This document shows, one piece after another, positions 1 through 9,179 of a DNA stretch of 37,603 nt (positions are counted from its first letter, which is position 1; each line of letters starts with the position of its first letter). The notes beneath the pieces were generated by a model. The model did not search any database. It was given only the letters and a program-made list of their open reading frames with translations, and was not told where the DNA came from. The stretch is from Candidatus Bathyarchaeota archaeon (GTDB taxonomy: Archaea > Thermoproteota > Bathyarchaeia > Bathyarchaeales > Bathycorpusculaceae), in contig QYYE01000004.1 in NCBI GenBank assembly GCA_003589585.1, positions 1 through 37,603 of the forward strand, written 5' to 3'. Position numbers and translations under genes: made by a program.

Positions 1-132
1 ATATCAGCGGTTTCAGGTGTCCTTTTGGCTGACTATTTGAATGTGCATCCTGGTCCTGTTGTGGTCTTTTCAGGAATCGCCATCTTTGCGGTTACAGTAC
101 TAATAAATTGGAGGTTGAAGTTATCAGCTTAA
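1..132 (+). CDS. C-terminal fragment of a metal-ion ABC transporter permease (ZnuB/MntB-like, ABC-3 family)
   Basis: Frame 1 is open from the first base to a TAA at 130-132 and encodes the last 43 residues of a protein that starts outside the window. The residues form hydrophobic helices broken by a Gly/Pro turn (LNVHPGPVVV) and end in a short basic tail. This resembles the C-terminus of ABC-3 family zinc/manganese permeases, where a short periplasmic loop (YLDLPPGA type) precedes the last helix. Such permeases import divalent metal with a binding protein and an ATPase, neither of which is visible here. The assignment rests on a short tail only; another multi-pass membrane protein is possible. 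Confidence 0.5.
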   Translation: MSAVSGVLLADYLNVHPGPVVVFSGIAIFAVTVLINWRLKLSA

Positions 133-150
133 CCGAGGCGTAAATAGACC

Positions 151-561
151 TTGAAACGATACACCGGTAAAACTGCAACCGCAATCATACCCTACTCAAA
201 TGACCAGATTTTGCTTATCAAAAGAGACACCATACCCTTCAAAGGCTACTGGGCACTGCCAGGAGGAAGAGCAGACCCCGGCGAAACAATCGAGCAAACC
301 ATCGTCCGGGAAGTGAAAGAGGAAACAGGCCTTGACGTTGAGGTAGTGCGGGTAATCGGCGAGTACGTTGAGCAGGGCATAAAAGACGGTGTGGAGTACG
401 AGTATTACCCAACTTGTTTTGTGGTTAAACCTGTCGGCGGAGACATCAAAAAGCAAGAGGGCGAAATTCAAGAAATCGCTCTGTTTAGCCTAAAAGCGTT
501 GCCGTCTCCTTTAGCGTTTGAGCATGACAAGATGGTACAGGACTACCTTCAAACGCTCTAA
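151..561 (+). CDS. Nudix hydrolase
   Basis: A 136-residue single-domain Nudix protein that hydrolyses nucleoside-diphosphate-linked compounds. The Nudix box G-x5-E-x7-REVKEE-x-GL is complete at about residues 39-61, including the REx2EE metal-binding core. The N-terminal strand (TATAIIPYSNDQILLIKR) and the following WALPGG stretch are typical of the MutT/ADP-ribose pyrophosphatase group. The start is TTG at 151, 18 bases after the upstream permease stop, so the two may be cotranscribed. The substrate (8-oxo-dGTP, ADP-ribose, NADH or another) cannot be told from sequence. Family assignment is firm. Confidence 0.9.
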   Translation: MKRYTGKTATAIIPYSNDQILLIKRDTIPFKGYWALPGGRADPGETIEQTIVREVKEETGLDVEVVRVIGEYVEQGIKDGVEYEYYPTCFVVKPVGGDIKKQEGEIQEIALFSLKALPSPLAFEHDKMVQDYLQTL

Positions 562-700
562 ATTTCTGACGCTTTTCTGCCTGTTAAAAACGTAACCTCC
601 TCTACATAGACATAAATTTTTCTTCATGGTAGTTATTACTGGTAGAGTTTTTCAGAAACAATAACAGCGCCATTTTTCTTAGGCTGAGGAGGATGAAGGG

Positions 701-3469
701 TTGGCTCAGGAAGACCGCTGGCATGCCCTAAATGTTGAGGAAGTTTTTAGTCGACTTGAAACAAGCGAGTTGGGGTTAACATCCGCTGAGGTACAAGAGA
801 GGCTTGATAAGTACGGTGCAAACGAGATAGCTGAAGAAAAACAGGTGACCCGGCTGGCGCTGTTTTTACGGCAGCTAACTAATCCTCTCATCGGCGTTTT
901 GCTTGTGGCAGCCTTGATTTCTTTGTTTGTTGACCACCTGATTGATGCAGTGGTAATCGCAGTTGTAGTCATCCTTAACACAACCATAGGCTTTTTCCAG
1001 GAATACAAGGCTGAAAATGCCCTTCGCGCCTTAAAATCAATGGCGGCGCCTGAAGCCAAAGTCATCAGAGAATGCATTCAACCACATGGCTGCTTTAAGA
1101 CAAATGTCAAAGCCAGAGACATCGTTCCAGGCGACATAATAATTTTCGAGGCAGGCGACAAAATCTCAGCAGACGCCAGAGTTTTCGAGACGGCAAGCCT
1201 TGAACTGGATGAGTCTATGTTAACTGGTGAATCAACGCCTGTTGTAAAAACCATTGTTACTCTTGCTGCTGAGTTGCCGGTTGCGGATAGGGCTAACATG
1301 GTTTTTTCAGGAACCATTGTTACTCAAGGCCGAGGAAAAGCGGTGGTTGTAGCCACAGCATTTAGAACGGAAATTGGGAAAATCGCTGAGTTAATCAAGA
1401 AAACCGAAAGGGTTGAGACGCCTATTCAAAAACGAACCAAGGACCTGAGTAGAAAACTCGGGCTGTTCGCTTTGCTCGCCAGCAGCATTGTCTTCTTTAT
1501 CGCAGTTTTCCGCGGTTTTGACTTGTTTGAGACCTTTTTGTTTGCTCTAGCGACTGCTGTTTCAGCCATTCCTGAAGGCTTGCCGGCGGTGCTTACCATT
1601 ACGCTTGCTATTGGAGTAGACAGAATGGCGCGGCGCAATGCCCTGATAAGGAAGTTGCAGGCAGTGGACACGTTAGGCTCAGCCACAGCGATTTGTACGG
1701 ACAAGACTGGAACTTTGACGACCAATCAAATGACCGTTAGAAAGGTCTACGTTGACCAAAAAATAATTGCGGTTTCAGGTGAAGGGTTTACTCCCAAAGG
1801 GTCTTTTGAGTTCGAAGGTAGACCGCTTGATGTTGAGCAGAATAGCTCGCTCAAACTTCTGCTTGAGATTGGAGCGTTATGTAATAATTCTCGACTGCGG
1901 CACCTGTATGAAGGGGAAATTGAGCGGTGGGAAATCAAAGGCGACCCAACTGAAGGCGCATTGGTTGTTGCTGCGGCAAAAGCAGATATTCATAAGGACA
2001 TGCTTGAGCGAGAACACCCACGAGTTGATGAGATACCGTTTGACCCTCAAGAGCGATACATGGTTACGTTTCACAAAGAACCTGACAAGAGCTTGAGAGT
2101 TTACGTTAAAGGTGCCCCTGAAGCCATGTTGCCGCTTTGCTCTAAAATAATAGAAAATGAGCAGGCAAGAGCGCTGTCATCACAAGAAAGAGAGGACATT
2201 CTTGCTGTTGGCACCCAAATGGCAAGTGAAGCTTTAAGAATGCTTGCCCTAGCCTATCAAACAATAACGCCAGAAGAGCTCGCAGAATACAAAAAGGCGC
2301 TTAAAGAAAAAAAGAAGGCAAAGCTGGTATTTGTTGGGCTTGCAGGCATGATTGACCCACCTAGGCATGAAGCAAAAGCCGCTGTCTCACTCAGCAAGAG
2401 AGCGGGAATCAGGGTAATCATGGCGACGGGAGACCACAAGTTAACTGCAGAAGCTATTGCAAAAGAGCTAGGCATTATGAGTTCAAACTCTCAGGTCTTA
2501 ACTGGCGTCGAGTTAGATGAAATCAGCGATGACCAGCTAGATGAGCTAATTGCTAAAACCTCGGTGTTTGCACGTGTTTCTCCATCTCACAAGTACCGAA
2601 TTGTTGAATCCTTGAGGCGCAAAGGGCATATTGTGGCTATGACGGGCGATGGAGTTAACGATGCTCCCGCTTTGAAGGCGGCTGAGATTGGCATAGCCAT
2701 GGGGATAACCGGAACGGATGTTACAAAAGAGGCTGCTGACATGGTTTTGACCGATGACAATTTTGCAAGCATTGTTAGCGCAGTCGAGGAGGGGCGGGTG
2801 ATTTTTGATAATATAAGGAAAGTGGTGAAGTATCTGGTTAGCACCAATACGGGAGAAATAATCACTATTCTCGCAGCGCTACTTCTTCTGCCTGCTGCTC
2901 CGCTGATATTTACGGCTGTGCAGATTTTATGGATAAACCTTGTCACTGACGGTCTTCTGGTTGTTACTTTAGCCATGGAGCCTAAAGAAGAGGACGTTAT
3001 GCATCGACCTCCAAGAAAGCCTAAAGAACGCATAATTAACCGAGAAATAATTTGGAGCATAATCTTTGTCGGGTTATTTATGGCAACAGGAACCTTGGGG
3101 CTATTTGCAATGGGTTGGACTGCTGGCGATGTGGCTCGGGCTCAAACTCTTGCTTTTTCAGTTATCGCGCTCTTTCAGGTTTTTAACGCTTTAAATTGCC
3201 GTTCACAACGAAAATCCGTTTTCAAACTTGGCTTACTGTCAAACAAGTACTTGCTGGTGTCTTTGGTCGCTTCGTTCATCCTGCAGTTTGCCGCAACACA
3301 AGTGCCTTTTCTTCAAACTGCTTTGGGAACAACTAGTCTCTCAATTGTAGATTGGCTTGTTGTTATCTTGATTTCTAGCTCGGTTTTCATCGCCGATGAG
3401 ATTAGAAAGCTAGTAGCAAGGGCGTATTTCCGTAAACGAAAGTTAAGTGACCGATTAAAGAAAAAATAA
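701..3469 (+). CDS. Cation-transporting P-type ATPase, P2A (SERCA-like Ca2+ pump) type
   Basis: A full-length 922-residue P2-type ATPase that exports a cation, most likely Ca2+, using ATP. Visible in order: N-terminal cation-ATPase domain (WHAL, about 7-75); TGES actuator motif (175-178); PEGLP in M4 (291-295); phosphorylation motif DKTGT (Asp334); nucleotide-domain KGDPTEG and KGAPE; GDGVND hinge; then M5-M10. Ca2+-site residues known from SERCA are conserved: Glu in PEGLP, Asn and Glu in M5 (STNTGE), and NLVTDG in M6. The start is TTG at 701 behind a strong GAGGAGGA ribosome site at 686-693. The ATG at 693 is out of frame. It converges on mch with only 5 bases between stops. Ca2+ is favoured over Na+ or Mn2+, but specificity is inferred. 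Confidence 0.93.
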   Translation: MAQEDRWHALNVEEVFSRLETSELGLTSAEVQERLDKYGANEIAEEKQVTRLALFLRQLTNPLIGVLLVAALISLFVDHLIDAVVIAVVVILNTTIGFFQEYKAENALRALKSMAAPEAKVIRECIQPHGCFKTNVKARDIVPGDIIIFEAGDKISADARVFETASLELDESMLTGESTPVVKTIVTLAAELPVADRANMVFSGTIVTQGRGKAVVVATAFRTEIGKIAELIKKTERVETPIQKRTKDLSRKLGLFALLASSIVFFIAVFRGFDLFETFLFALATAVSAIPEGLPAVLTITLAIGVDRMARRNALIRKLQAVDTLGSATAICTDKTGTLTTNQMTVRKVYVDQKIIAVSGEGFTPKGSFEFEGRPLDVEQNSSLKLLLEIGALCNNSRLRHLYEGEIERWEIKGDPTEGALVVAAAKADIHKDMLEREHPRVDEIPFDPQERYMVTFHKEPDKSLRVYVKGAPEAMLPLCSKIIENEQARALSSQEREDILAVGTQMASEALRMLALAYQTITPEELAEYKKALKEKKKAKLVFVGLAGMIDPPRHEAKAAVSLSKRAGIRVIMATGDHKLTAEAIAKELGIMSSNSQVLTGVELDEISDDQLDELIAKTSVFARVSPSHKYRIVESLRRKGHIVAMTGDGVNDAPALKAAEIGIAMGITGTDVTKEAADMVLTDDNFASIVSAVEEGRVIFDNIRKVVKYLVSTNTGEIITILAALLLLPAAPLIFTAVQILWINLVTDGLLVVTLAMEPKEEDVMHRPPRKPKERIINREIIWSIIFVGLFMATGTLGLFAMGWTAGDVARAQTLAFSVIALFQVFNALNCRSQRKSVFKLGLLSNKYLLVSLVASFILQFAATQVPFLQTALGTTSLSIVDWLVVILISSSVFIADEIRKLVARAYFRKRKLSDRLKKK

Positions 3470-3474
3470 GGGGC

Positions 3475-4440
3475 TTACTGAAAGCCTAAGGATTCTTTGA
3501 GAATTCCAGGGTTGATTTCTCCAGCTTTGAAGACTCTGCCAGTTTTAGCGTTGTTTATCATTAGCAATGCAGGAGCAAACAAGCCATGGTCAATCTTGTA
3601 GAAATCCTTGTCAGCTTCACGGAAAATCTGCAAGAATGGTTTGCCATAATCCTTTGAGGCTTTAGAAGGGGCTTGTTCCACTATCTTTTGCAGTGCAGCC
3701 TCATCATCATAATCAACGGTGCAGTAAACGGTTCCGCCGTAAAGTATAGCATCATTGGTGCGCGCCATGGCAACCTCAAAGTCTATGCCAACTGGAGGAA
3801 TCGGCGCATAACCCATTGCATAACGAATGACCTTGGGGCTCAAGCCCAGGGTTCTTAGCTTGTGGATGCCTACTTCAACAACTCTACCCGCGACTTGAGT
3901 TAAGCCGGCGATGCTTGCGGTTGGAGCAACAACGATGATTAAGTTCTCAGCAGAAACGCCGCTAGCAGACGTCACCTTTTCAACCAACGCATCTGAAGGC
4001 AAAGTATTGCTCTCTAGTGTAAGCACAGCTTTGTCGCTTTGGTCTTTATAGCCAATCTCCTCAAAAACATCCTTAGGCTTCAGAGCTAAAGCGCGGACAG
4101 GACCAGAACCGATGGCTATGGAGTTACCGTCTTTTATACGCCAGCCAGCAAACTGAGAACCCAACGCTGCAACTGCAGGGTGGTCAGTGCTGACGGTAAT
4201 TGATGGAAAGGTTAAGTCACCATAGGTTTTGAAGCCTAACTGTGCTTTACCAGCGCCGCCTAGGCATAGTTCGGTTAGTTTTTTGCCTGCTTGAAAACCA
4301 CCTGGAGCCTTCACGCCTGCATCAACGATTATGGTTCCAGCAGTTGATTTTGAGATGGTTACGCCGTAAAAATCCGGGTTATCGATAAATTTTTGAGCTT
4401 TTACCCAAGCCATCTGGTTTACGCTTAAAGTTTTAACCAT
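3475..4440 (-). CDS. mch: Methenyltetrahydromethanopterin cyclohydrolase
   Basis: A 321-residue protein matching archaeal Mch along its length. The enzyme interconverts 5,10-methenyl-H4MPT and 5-formyl-H4MPT in the cytoplasm, a step of the archaeal C1 (Wood-Ljungdahl methyl branch or methanogenic) pathway. Recognisable stretches are the N-terminal LSVNQMAW, the Gly-rich LCLGGAGKAQLG, GSGPVRAL, the VEVGIHKL segment, GYAPIPPVG and the C-terminal DHGLFAPA. Start ATG at 4440 has an AAGGTGA ribosome site just upstream. It is monocistronic here: its neighbours are the convergent P-type ATPase and a separate small gene upstream. Its presence says the host carries H4MPT-linked C1 chemistry but does not by itself prove methanogenesis; no mcr, mtr or ftr gene is in the window. 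Confidence 0.93.
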   Translation of the reverse strand: MVKTLSVNQMAWVKAQKFIDNPDFYGVTISKSTAGTIIVDAGVKAPGGFQAGKKLTELCLGGAGKAQLGFKTYGDLTFPSITVSTDHPAVAALGSQFAGWRIKDGNSIAIGSGPVRALALKPKDVFEEIGYKDQSDKAVLTLESNTLPSDALVEKVTSASGVSAENLIIVVAPTASIAGLTQVAGRVVEVGIHKLRTLGLSPKVIRYAMGYAPIPPVGIDFEVAMARTNDAILYGGTVYCTVDYDDEAALQKIVEQAPSKASKDYGKPFLQIFREADKDFYKIDHGLFAPALLMINNAKTGRVFKAGEINPGILKESLGFQ

Positions 4441-4476
4441 GACACTTCACCTTAAAGGTAATTTATCTTAAGATCG

Positions 4477-4489
4477 TTAAATATTAAAG
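4477..4489 (-). promoter_or_regulatory. TATA-like promoter element of mch
   Basis: On the minus strand this reads CTTTAATATTTAA, a good archaeal TATA box. It lies about 40 bases upstream of the mch ATG, so a transcript starting about 25 bases downstream would have a short leader carrying the AAGGTGA ribosome site. This is a consensus match by eye, not mapped. Confidence 0.5.
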
Positions 4490-4588
4490 TTAATGCCTTC
4501 CAGCAAACAATAGCGATTGTTGCCCAAAAGAGAAAGTTATGCGCCATTTTCACTTAATGACTTTATTTTTTACGCCCAAATACTTTCT

Positions 4589-4840
4589 TTAGTACTTCTT
4601 ACCTAAGTTAAGCTTCCTTTGAATTTCCGCAACATCCGCTTCGTCGTCAGCTAAAACATTCAGCCACAGCTCAAACTCAGCTCCTGAAATTTCCTTCTGG
4701 ATAATGCCTTGCTGATCCCCTGAGAAAAACTGCGGTTTACCGGAGGAAAACAGTTTAACGTAAAAAATTCTGTCAGCAATAACCAGTTTGGAGGAGCATC
4801 CCACTCTTTCGCCGCCAGAGTAATCAACTTCATAGACCAT
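4589..4840 (-). CDS. Small hypothetical protein (83 aa)
   Basis: I do not recognise this family. The 83-residue product is soluble and acidic in its C-terminal half, with one Cys near residue 15 and a predicted beta-rich N-terminal half (KLVIADRIFYVKLF) followed by an alpha-helical end (ADDEADVAEIQRKLNL). The ATG at 4840 is preceded on the minus strand by GGAAGG and, further up, by an AT-rich stretch that could be a TATA box, which supports a real gene. It is transcribed in the same direction as mch but separated by about 150 bases with its own promoter-like sequence, so a functional link to mch is not implied. Confidence 0.55.
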   Translation of the reverse strand: MVYEVDYSGGERVGCSSKLVIADRIFYVKLFSSGKPQFFSGDQQGIIQKEISGAEFELWLNVLADDEADVAEIQRKLNLGKKY

Positions 4841-5006
4841 TGGCTGTGACCTTCCCTGAAAGCGTTGGTTTTATAGTTACTTAAATTTTCCCATCAAACT
4901 CGCCATCTGTTGCTATCTCTATACAACCACAAAGACTTAAACATCCAGTTAACACTTGGCAGTTTAGAGAAAACCTTTTGCCTAATGCTTTCAAGGAGTC
5001 AACTTA

Positions 5007-5333
5007 GTGATGACAACATTATCGTACGCAGGCTATATCCTAGCCTTAATTGGCGGTTTAGTGCTGGTGATTTTGGGATTACTAAGCATTCTCGGTTCAC
5101 CGTTTCTCGCTTTCTCACCTCTAACGGCTCTTGGAGGATTAGTTGAAGGCGTAGTAGGCGTCATAATCGGCATTATCTGCATGATAGGTGCAAAATACGT
5201 TGCAAACCTCGCATGGGCGATTGTACTGTTAATTCTGGGGATTGTTGGAGGTGGACCCGGTGGATTGCTTGTTGTTCTCGGAGCATTGTTGGGGCTGATT
5301 TCAAGCCTTGCACGTGGGAGGCACTTACCATAA
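5007..5333 (+). CDS. Small multi-pass membrane protein (108 aa)
   Basis: Almost entirely hydrophobic: about four membrane segments can be drawn from residues 8 to 103, separated by Gly/Pro-rich turns (GGPGG). There is no signal-peptide cleavage pattern and no catalytic motif. A GTG (5007) is immediately followed by ATG (5010); AAGGAG at 4993-4998 gives 8 bases of spacing to the GTG and 11 to the ATG, so either start works. Similar Gly-rich membrane proteins are common in archaeal genomes without assigned function. It converges on the Kelch surface protein, so no operon partner is evident. Confidence 0.7.
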   Translation: MMTTLSYAGYILALIGGLVLVILGLLSILGSPFLAFSPLTALGGLVEGVVGVIIGIICMIGAKYVANLAWAIVLLILGIVGGGPGGLLVVLGALLGLISSLARGRHLP

Positions 5334-5368
5334 TCAATTTTCCCTCAATAAGCGTGTACTTCGGCAAG

Positions 5369-6982
5369 CTATTTTCTGCGTTTAAAAAACAGGTATCCTG
5401 CTGCTAAAGCGATGGTTATGGTGGCTGAAGCTGCGACAACGGCAATCATGGGGAAAGGTGCAATGTTAAAGTGAACGGTTTCTGATGCTGAGTTGCCAAG
5501 TTCATCGGTGGCGTAAACCGTTAACATGTGCGGGCCATCAGATAGCGCTGGCAGAGTGACGTTCCCGATTATTAGAATACGTTCTTTTCCGTCTAAGCTA
5601 TAGGCTAACTCCCTAACAGCCTCATTTACCCAAAAAGTTAACTGGATGTCTGTAATGTCATAGGATTGGTTTTGCGGAAGAAGTATTATGATGGTTGGAG
5701 CCCTCTTATCAATAGAGAAGTAGACGGTCTCGGATACGCCCATGTTGCCCCTGCTGTCATTGGCATAGACAACTATGTTATGCGACCCATCCGACAAATC
5801 TGTTAATAGCGTCTCTCCCTTGATTGTTATGTTTGCTTGATTATCTAAACTGTAACCTGCCCATTCTGTGCCCCTGTTTGTGTTAAAGGCTAATGATGTG
5901 TCTATGTAGGTTTTGTTTTCCGGAGAAGTAATCCGCACTTTTGGAGGGATGGTTCCATAGCCTACTGGGCTGTACTGCTCATTTGTGCTAAGCCAGTTGG
6001 TTCCATCAAACCCTCCGATGGCATACTGCATATCATTAATGACGGCGATGCTCAGGTACGCCCGAGCAGTAGGCATCAAGGCGCCATCACTCCAAGTGTT
6101 TGTTTCAGGATTATAAACTTGGGTTTTACCGCTGAAATCTTTAGCAAAATATCCGCCAACAAAATGCAACCGTGTAGGAGCCATAAAACCAACCGTTGCG
6201 CCTGCCGCACCATAGCTGGCTATGGCTGGGAGATTTGCGGCTAAACTCCACTGGTCATTTTGAGTATCATACACTTGGTTAGAATTTACGATCACTGGGT
6301 TTCCCTGCGCGTTGGGTGCCCTTTGGCCTCCGATAACGTAAATTTTATTATCGATTGCCGCTGATGCGTAACCTTGAACGGCTGTGGGTAAGGCGGTTTT
6401 GGTCTCCCATGTGTCGGTAGCCGGGTCATAAATTTCATTCACGTCGGTTTCGCTGTAGTAGGGTGCTGTGCTTGAATATATTTTTCCACCGATTAGGTAG
6501 ATTTTATCATTAACCACACAAGCGGTTAAATCTGCTCTCGGTATCCGCATGGACGTCTTCTGTTCCCAAGTGTTTGTTACCGGGTCATATACTTCTGTAT
6601 TCGAAGTATAGCCGTGGCCAATGGTTCCGCCGAAAACATAAATTTTGTTTTGATAGGTTGCTATGGCAAAGCCGCTTCTTGCCGTGGGCATTGCTGTTTT
6701 TGTGCTCCAACGATTGGTGTTGGGGTTATATTCCTCGTTAGTATTTAGCGGTAGGCTACTGCCGTTTAAGCCTCCGATAGCATAAATCTTGCCGTTAGCC
6801 ACTGCAACTCCTAGTCCGCCCCGTGCTGTAGGCATAGGCTCTAAAGTGGTCCAAGAGGAGTTATCTTTTGCTTCGGATGCAATTATGCTTGGCAGATGGA
6901 GTGTTGATAAGGCTATTGAAGCAATGAGCAGGATGATTATCGTTTGGACGATTTTCTTTATCGACGAGCCCCCAGTTGCCAT
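5369..6982 (-). CDS. Secreted, membrane-anchored Kelch-repeat protein with two Ig-like domains
   Basis: A 537-residue surface protein. An N-terminal hydrophobic segment (about residues 11-34) is a signal peptide or anchor. Residues about 45-340 hold six Kelch motifs, each with IY-(A/V)-IGG and N-x-W signatures, predicting a six-bladed beta-propeller. Two tandem Ig/Fn3-like beta domains follow, with repeated LSDG-x-H and VYA-x-D signatures (about 345-425 and 430-510). The C-terminus is one membrane helix and a basic FFKRRK tail, so the propeller should be displayed outside the cell. The ligand is unknown; adhesion or glycan binding is a guess. An AT-rich TATA-like stretch lies about 30 bases upstream (minus strand, near 7010-7023), leaving a very short leader. 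Confidence 0.88.
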   Translation of the reverse strand: MATGGSSIKKIVQTIIILLIASIALSTLHLPSIIASEAKDNSSWTTLEPMPTARGGLGVAVANGKIYAIGGLNGSSLPLNTNEEYNPNTNRWSTKTAMPTARSGFAIATYQNKIYVFGGTIGHGYTSNTEVYDPVTNTWEQKTSMRIPRADLTACVVNDKIYLIGGKIYSSTAPYYSETDVNEIYDPATDTWETKTALPTAVQGYASAAIDNKIYVIGGQRAPNAQGNPVIVNSNQVYDTQNDQWSLAANLPAIASYGAAGATVGFMAPTRLHFVGGYFAKDFSGKTQVYNPETNTWSDGALMPTARAYLSIAVINDMQYAIGGFDGTNWLSTNEQYSPVGYGTIPPKVRITSPENKTYIDTSLAFNTNRGTEWAGYSLDNQANITIKGETLLTDLSDGSHNIVVYANDSRGNMGVSETVYFSIDKRAPTIIILLPQNQSYDITDIQLTFWVNEAVRELAYSLDGKERILIIGNVTLPALSDGPHMLTVYATDELGNSASETVHFNIAPFPMIAVVAASATITIALAAGYLFFKRRK

Positions 6983-7094
6983 CTCTTTAGCTAATTAAGT
7001 ATGACCTTACCTTTATATTTTTAAGGGGGTTAGCTCGCCAAATTGAGAAAAGCTTAACCATTCTCGAAGCCTATTCTTTAAGTGAGGCTTAGGA

Positions 7095-7541
7095 TTGATT
7101 GAAAAGATTTTGGTGGCGGTTGACGGCTCAGAAAACTCAAACAGGGCGTTGGATTTTGCACTTGACCTAGCGGAGAAGTACCGTGCGTCAGTTTTGGTTC
7201 TGAATGTTTTTCAGTTGCCGCCCAGCACCAGAGTTCCTGAGGATGCCATGACAGCATTCCCAAGCACTCTGATTGTGCCTAAGGATTTTCAAAAAATTCA
7301 TGAAGAAATTTTAACAAAAGCTCTTGCCCGAGCCCGAGAGGTTAAGCCCAACGTTACAGTAGAATCCAAGCTAAGAGAAGGCGAGCCTGCGCTTGAAATT
7401 GTTGACGAAGCCAAAACAGGCGGTTTCGGCGTGGTTGTGGTTGGGCATAAGGGGATGGGGCGAGTGAGGGAGATTTTCATGGGCAACATCAGCGAGAAGG
7501 TTGCGCATTTAGCGCCGTGTCCAGTGATAATTGTTAAGTAG
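7095..7541 (+). CDS. Universal stress protein (UspA family)
   Basis: A single 148-residue Usp domain, a Rossmann-like fold that binds ATP in many members. The N-terminus (KILVAVDGSENS) and C-terminus (CPVIIVK) are classic. The nucleotide-binding motif G-x2-G-x9-G-(S/T) is nearly intact: GHKG, nine residues, then GN, so the terminal Ser/Thr is Asn here. The start is TTG at 7095 with GTGAGG eight bases or so upstream. The gene stands alone, divergent from the Kelch gene. The precise role is unknown; stress-linked signalling or survival is usual for the family. Confidence 0.9.
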   Translation: MIEKILVAVDGSENSNRALDFALDLAEKYRASVLVLNVFQLPPSTRVPEDAMTAFPSTLIVPKDFQKIHEEILTKALARAREVKPNVTVESKLREGEPALEIVDEAKTGGFGVVVVGHKGMGRVREIFMGNISEKVAHLAPCPVIIVK

Positions 7542-7644
7542 CTCTCGGTGGTGCTTTGCATTTTGGTGCAGAGCCATCCTTGTTCTTTGATATTCGTGTT
7601 ACGAAATAGGCGAGCTAGCTCTTGGCGTTAAAAAGAGGGGGTTC

Positions 7645-7833
7645 TTAGGGTTTTGCTTTGGCACAGTAAAAGTTGCCGTTTTGGCGTACGAATGCAGGAC
7701 ACTTGCCGTCATAGCAGTGTTCTAGCCACTGGCATGGTAAGCGAACTTCATATACTCGGGGCATATATCGATACGAGCTTGTGGTTTGTTTTCGGTTTTC
7801 TTTTTTGGGTAGTTGTTCCAATACAGTTCCCAC
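7645..7833 (-). CDS. Small Cys-containing hypothetical protein (62 aa)
   Basis: A short open frame with four Cys in the last 30 residues (C-x5-C-x4-C-x11-C within QWLEHCYDGKCPAF and FYCAKAKP), a pattern suggesting metal binding or a small Fe-S/zinc fold. The start is GTG at 7833, preceded on the minus strand by GAGGTG at a five-base spacing, which favours a real gene over the overlapping plus-strand frame, which has no such signal and looks like low-complexity hydrophobic noise. I do not recognise the family. Translation might begin at the internal Met24 instead. Confidence 0.5.
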   Translation of the reverse strand: MGTVLEQLPKKENRKQTTSSYRYMPRVYEVRLPCQWLEHCYDGKCPAFVRQNGNFYCAKAKP

Positions 7834-7913
7834 AAAAACACCTCAAAATTTTTCTTTTTGTTGTGAGAACTTATTGCTTGATTCACGTTATTAAAAGTGT
7901 GTTGCAGTCATAA

Positions 7914-9176
<1,263 letters not shown>

Positions 9177-9179
9177 CTG

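Noticed and set aside
7653-7913. Plus-strand 86-residue frame over the small Cys gene
   Set aside because: Hydrophobic low-complexity translation and no ribosome site, while the minus-strand frame has a clear one.
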